Shown piece after piece: positions 61,149-64,000 of a DNA stretch of 64,000 nt. A program made the position numbers and the translations under genes. Positions within the stretch are counted from its first letter, which is position 1. Every line of letters starts with the position of its first letter. The stretch comes from Williamsia phyllosphaerae (GTDB lineage Bacteria; Actinomycetota; Actinomycetes; Mycobacteriales; Mycobacteriaceae), in the NCBI RefSeq assembly GCF_014635305.1, contig NZ_BMCS01000001.1, positions 1,612,001 through 1,676,000 of the forward strand. Reading direction: 5' to 3'. The notes under the pieces were generated by a model, which ran no database searches, was not told the origin of the DNA, and saw only the letters and a list, made by a program, of their open reading frames with translations.

Positions 61149-61729
61149 GCCTCGGTCTCCTCGTCGGAGAGTCCCGCCGTGACGTAGCGGCACAACGTCT
61201 CGACGTGGGCCGGTGACAACGTCCGGTCCCCGGCGAGCGGGTCGCCGAACTGCCCGAGGATCAACTCGAAGCTGATGGCCCATCGTTGTCGCGCCGCGGT
61301 CGTCGACAATCCGGACACGTTGCGCTGCAGCAGGTCCACGAACGGGTCGAGGCTGAACCATCGATCGCTCCAGGCGACCTCGTACCGGCCCAGCACCAGC
61401 CGTGCGAGCAGGTGCAGGTAGAGGCGTCCGGTGGGGTCGGCGGACATGGTGACCAGGGGTCCGACCACCGCGTCGACGATGTCGCGGACCCCGAGGGACT
61501 CGGCGTCGAGGCGCGCGACGGGCTCGAACCACGCGGGACCGATGCGAGACTCCAGCAGCGCCGCGATCAGATGTTCCTTGGAACCGAAGTGATAGTGCAC
61601 CGCGGCCGGGTTCATCTCGGCGGCCGCGCACACGGCCCGGATCGACACGCTGTCGTATCCGGATTCGAGTAGCAGCGACTCGGCGGCCGCCAGCAGTCGA
61701 GCTCGTGGATCGGACCTGGTGCGTTCCAT
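61145..61729 (-). CDS. TetR/AcrR family transcriptional regulator
   Basis: A 194-residue TetR protein. HTH IRAVCAAAEMNPAAVHYHFGSKEHL, shown in part as AVHYHFGSKEHL for the recognition helix. Its stop overlaps the OYE start. It is the first gene of the three-gene operon, so autoregulation is likely; CAATCA-C-TGATTG at 61763-61775 is a candidate operator. Confidence 0.88.
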   Translation of the reverse strand: MERTRSDPRARLLAAAESLLLESGYDSVSIRAVCAAAEMNPAAVHYHFGSKEHLIAALLESRIGPAWFEPVARLDAESLGVRDIVDAVVGPLVTMSADPTGRLYLHLLARLVLGRYEVAWSDRWFSLDPFVDLLQRNVSGLSTTAARQRWAISFELILGQFGDPLAGDRTLSPAHVETLCRYVTAGLSDEETEA

Positions 61730-61762
61730 GGACACCAGTAGAACACGTGTCAATCGACGTTT

Positions 61763-61775
61763 CAATCACTGATTG
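61763..61775. promoter_or_regulatory. Candidate operator upstream of TetR-OYE-SDR operon
   Basis: CAATCA-C-TGATTG is a perfect 6+6 inverted repeat 34 bp upstream of the TetR start, with a further CAATC copy at 61751-61755. Confidence 0.5.
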
Positions 61776-61834
61776 GATTCGCTGCCGGCGAAGGTCTACC
61801 CCGGTCCACCGCCGACGCCGCTACCGTGAGATCC

Positions 61835-62536
61835 ATGCAGGTCGTCTTCGTGCACGGTGCGTTGGTCCGCGATGGTCAGTGGTGGTGGGAGCCGACCGCG
61901 TGGCTGCTCCGTCAGCGCACCGGTGTCGAGAGCCGGTCGGTGGCGCTGCCCTCGTGTGGCGAGGCCACCCGGGACGAGACGCACAGCGGGCTCGCTGCCG
62001 ACGCCACCGCGCTGCGCAACGTTCTCGACGACGTCGACTCCGCGATCGTCGTCGGTCATTCCTACGGCGGCACCGTCATCGCCGAGGCGGGCTCTCACAC
62101 TGCCGTGACCCACCTGCTGTACGTGTCGTCGTACCTGCCCGACGTGGGTTCGTCTCAGGGCTCGATCATGAGCACCGAGACCGATCCGGTGGCGGTCGCG
62201 GACAACGGCGACGGAACGATCAGCGTATCCGGTTACGATGCAGCGTCATTCGGTGACCGCTTCCTCCACGATGCCGACGAGACGATCCGGCGCCGGGCCT
62301 GGGAGCGGGTGATCCCGCAGGCGATCGGCGCATTCACCACCCCCACCACCGCCGCCGGATGGCGGGGCGTCGACTCCACCTACATCGTCTGTGCGGATGA
62401 CCGCAGTACTTCGCCGGCGCTACAGCGCTTGCACGCTCAGCGGGCGACCCGCTCGGTCGAGCTGCCCACCGGGCATCATCCGTTCATCTCCCGACCGGAC
62501 CTCGTGGTCGAGCAGATCGAGGCGTTTCTCCGCTAG
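61835..62536 (+). CDS. Alpha/beta hydrolase (esterase-like, MES/HNL type)
   Basis: A 233-residue hydrolase. FVHGALVRDGQWWW is the oxyanion region, the nucleophile Ser lies in VVGHSYGGTVIAEA and His in LPTGHHPFISRPD. The short length and GHSYGG motif match methylesterase/hydroxynitrile-lyase-like enzymes. I use the ATG at 61835 (MQVVFVHG); a GTG 9 bp upstream is possible. Monocistronic, divergent from the TetR-OYE-SDR operon. Confidence 0.87.
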   Translation: MQVVFVHGALVRDGQWWWEPTAWLLRQRTGVESRSVALPSCGEATRDETHSGLAADATALRNVLDDVDSAIVVGHSYGGTVIAEAGSHTAVTHLLYVSSYLPDVGSSQGSIMSTETDPVAVADNGDGTISVSGYDAASFGDRFLHDADETIRRRAWERVIPQAIGAFTTPTTAAGWRGVDSTYIVCADDRSTSPALQRLHAQRATRSVELPTGHHPFISRPDLVVEQIEAFLR

Positions 62537-62587
62537 AGCCCGATGCGCGGGGGAGTGCAATAGCGGCAGGGCGCGGCGCCGGTCGAC

Positions 62588-64000
62588 TCAGCATTCGATG
62601 TCGGTCTTCGGCATCGTACCCCGGACCAGGTAGTCGGTGATGACATCCTGAGCACACGTGTTGCTCCCGAGTGCGTAGACGCCATGTCCGCTGCCCTCGA
62701 CGGTGAGCAGGCGTGAGCGGTCCCCGAACTTCTCGTTGATCCGTTCGCCGTTGCTCAGCGGCGTGACGGGGTCGCGACGGTGTTGGGCCACGAGGACGTT
62801 GGTCGGACCGTCGGTCTGAATGGCAACCGGCGGTTCGCTGTGCGCGATCTGCCAGTAGGCGCACGGCATGATGTTCGCGGCAGCCGCGCCGAACAGGGGG
62901 AACTTCTCACGATCCTCGGCGATGGCCTCTTTGTAGACTTGCGGGTCACGGGACCACTCGACGTCATTGCACGTGACCGCGAGGAACACCGACCAGGTGT
63001 TGTCGAACGCCGAGACCGATTTCTCGGCAGGTAGATTCGCGAAGGGCGAGTCGTTCAGCGACCTCCACGATCGCGCCGCGGCCTCGTAGGACGCGGGGTT
63101 GTACAACGTGACGAACGTTCCGGCTCGGAACGCGCGCCCGTCGAGTCCGTTCACCGGCGTGCGATCGAGCTTGTCGGCAAGGGTGAAATACGTCTGGCGC
63201 ACCTCATCGGGGGTGCGGCCCAGGTGGTACTCGTCATCGCGCGCGGCGGCCCACCTCGCGAAGTCGGGGAAGGTCTGCTCCATGCCTTCGGCGTAGCGAC
63301 GAAGCCCGCCTCGATCGAGATGGGTGTCACCGATGTTGCTGTCCAATACGATTCGATCTGTTGAGTCGGGGAACATGGACGCGTAGGCGGCACCGAGTGC
63401 GGATCCGTAGGAGTATCCCAGAAAATTGCCCTTCTTCTCTCCGAGTGCCTGCCGGACGCTGTCGAGGTCGCGGGCCATGTTGGCTGTCGTGATGATCGCA
63501 TTCGGCCGTCGTCGTTCGCGGCGCATCTCTTCGCCACTGTCTCGGCAACCTTCTTCTGTTCGTCGAATGCGGCGTCATCGTAGGCGTACGGCGGTACGGC
63601 CCCGCGGTAGCCGATGTCGTCGGTGATCTGACACCCGATCGGTGCGGAGTGGCCGACGCCGCGAGTGTCCATACCGATCAGGTCGTAGCTGTCCAGGGTC
63701 TGTTGCGGGATACCGCGTTCGACGAGAAACGCCGGCTGGTCCAGTCCGGTTCCGCCCGGACCGCCGGGATTGAGCAACAGGACGCCGCGACGTTTGGCAG
63801 GGTTCTCGGACGCCAGTCTGGAGATGGTGAGGTCGATCGTGGGACCGTCGGGTTCGTTGTAGTCGAGAGGTACCGGGATTGTGGCGCACTGCAGTTCGGT
63901 TGCTTTGACGTCGTCTGGACATGCCGTCCAGGAGGCCAGGGGTGGCGCCGGGATGGTCTCGCTCTTCGGCGTTGCCGGCGACGAGCATCCGGCGAGCGCC
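62588..64000 (-). pseudogene. TAP-family (tripeptidyl aminopeptidase-like) lipoprotein hydrolase, apparently frameshifted, partial at the right edge
   Basis: Two overlapping frames give one TAP-like hydrolase. The upstream frame enters at the right edge with lipobox LAGC, then CATIPVPLDYNEPDGPT, LLLNPGGPGGTG (oxyanion loop), and DTRGVGHS, up to RCAANDDG at about 63505. The downstream frame resumes there with IITTANMARDLD, the nucleophile Ser in LGYSYGSALGA, Asp in AQHRRDPVTPL, and His in GSGHGVYALGSNTC, ending at 62588. Restoring one base near 63504-63508 (GGCC tract) would join them exactly, so this is a single-base deletion or a sequencing error. The family includes secreted peptidases and mycobacterial Hip1-like lipoproteins. 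The start lies beyond 64000. Confidence 0.85.

Overview
The window is a high-GC chromosomal segment with dense coding, many GTG starts, frequent ATGA/GTGA stop-start overlaps and many TetR, GntR and LysR regulators. This suggests a soil actinomycete. The protein styles (DHA2 exporters, a PRISE-type SDR, an AbiEi-like/DUF559 protein, a TAP-type lipoprotein hydrolase) make me favour Mycobacteriales, Gordonia-like. That is inference from composition and family resemblance only. I see no rRNA, tRNA, insertion sequence or CRISPR array.

Positions 1-17933 are largely an aldarate (glucarate-type sugar acid) region. After a partial SDR gene come 2-oxoglutarate semialdehyde dehydrogenase, 5-dehydro-4-deoxyglucarate dehydratase and a glucarate dehydratase-like enolase. 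A LysR regulator, a D-2-hydroxyacid dehydrogenase and a peptide-type ABC importer (binding protein, two permeases, two ATPases) follow. A TauE-like permease, a canonical glucarate dehydratase and a second hydroxyacid dehydrogenase close the run at a nested hairpin. Together these would import an aldarate and convert it by dehydration to 2-oxoglutarate. Three promoters in the region share a TAGCGT -10 box.

Positions 18010-27003 hold a TetR/efflux pair with matching operators, a VOC protein, and a GntR-controlled catabolic cluster: OCD-like reductase, NMT1-like protein without signal peptide, MFS importer, zinc alcohol dehydrogenase and epoxide-hydrolase-like enzyme. Positions 27048-34034 hold a rare fusion of a hydrolase to an ABC ATPase, its permease, and an AbiEi-like/DUF559 nuclease-like gene. 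That gene is bracketed by two inverted arrays of 22-bp tandem repeats. A DinB protein and an ion-transporter-like membrane protein follow.

Positions 34035-44388 hold a DHA2 exporter with a divergent TetR gene, a third (21-bp) tandem array, small unknown genes, a VOC/MarR pair with twin operators, and a resorcinol-type hydroxyquinol pathway (flavin monooxygenase, maleylacetate reductase, intradiol dioxygenase, AraC regulator). An alpha/beta hydrolase and an orphan PII protein complete this part.

Positions 44565-64000 hold LysR/EamA/amidase genes, atypical SDRs and an XRE regulator. Then comes a MoxR-DUF58-VWA-serine protease operon divergent from a two-component system. A cupin/TetR pair with matching operators, a TetR-OYE-SDR operon, an esterase-like hydrolase, and a frameshifted TAP-family lipoprotein hydrolase that runs off the right edge complete the window.
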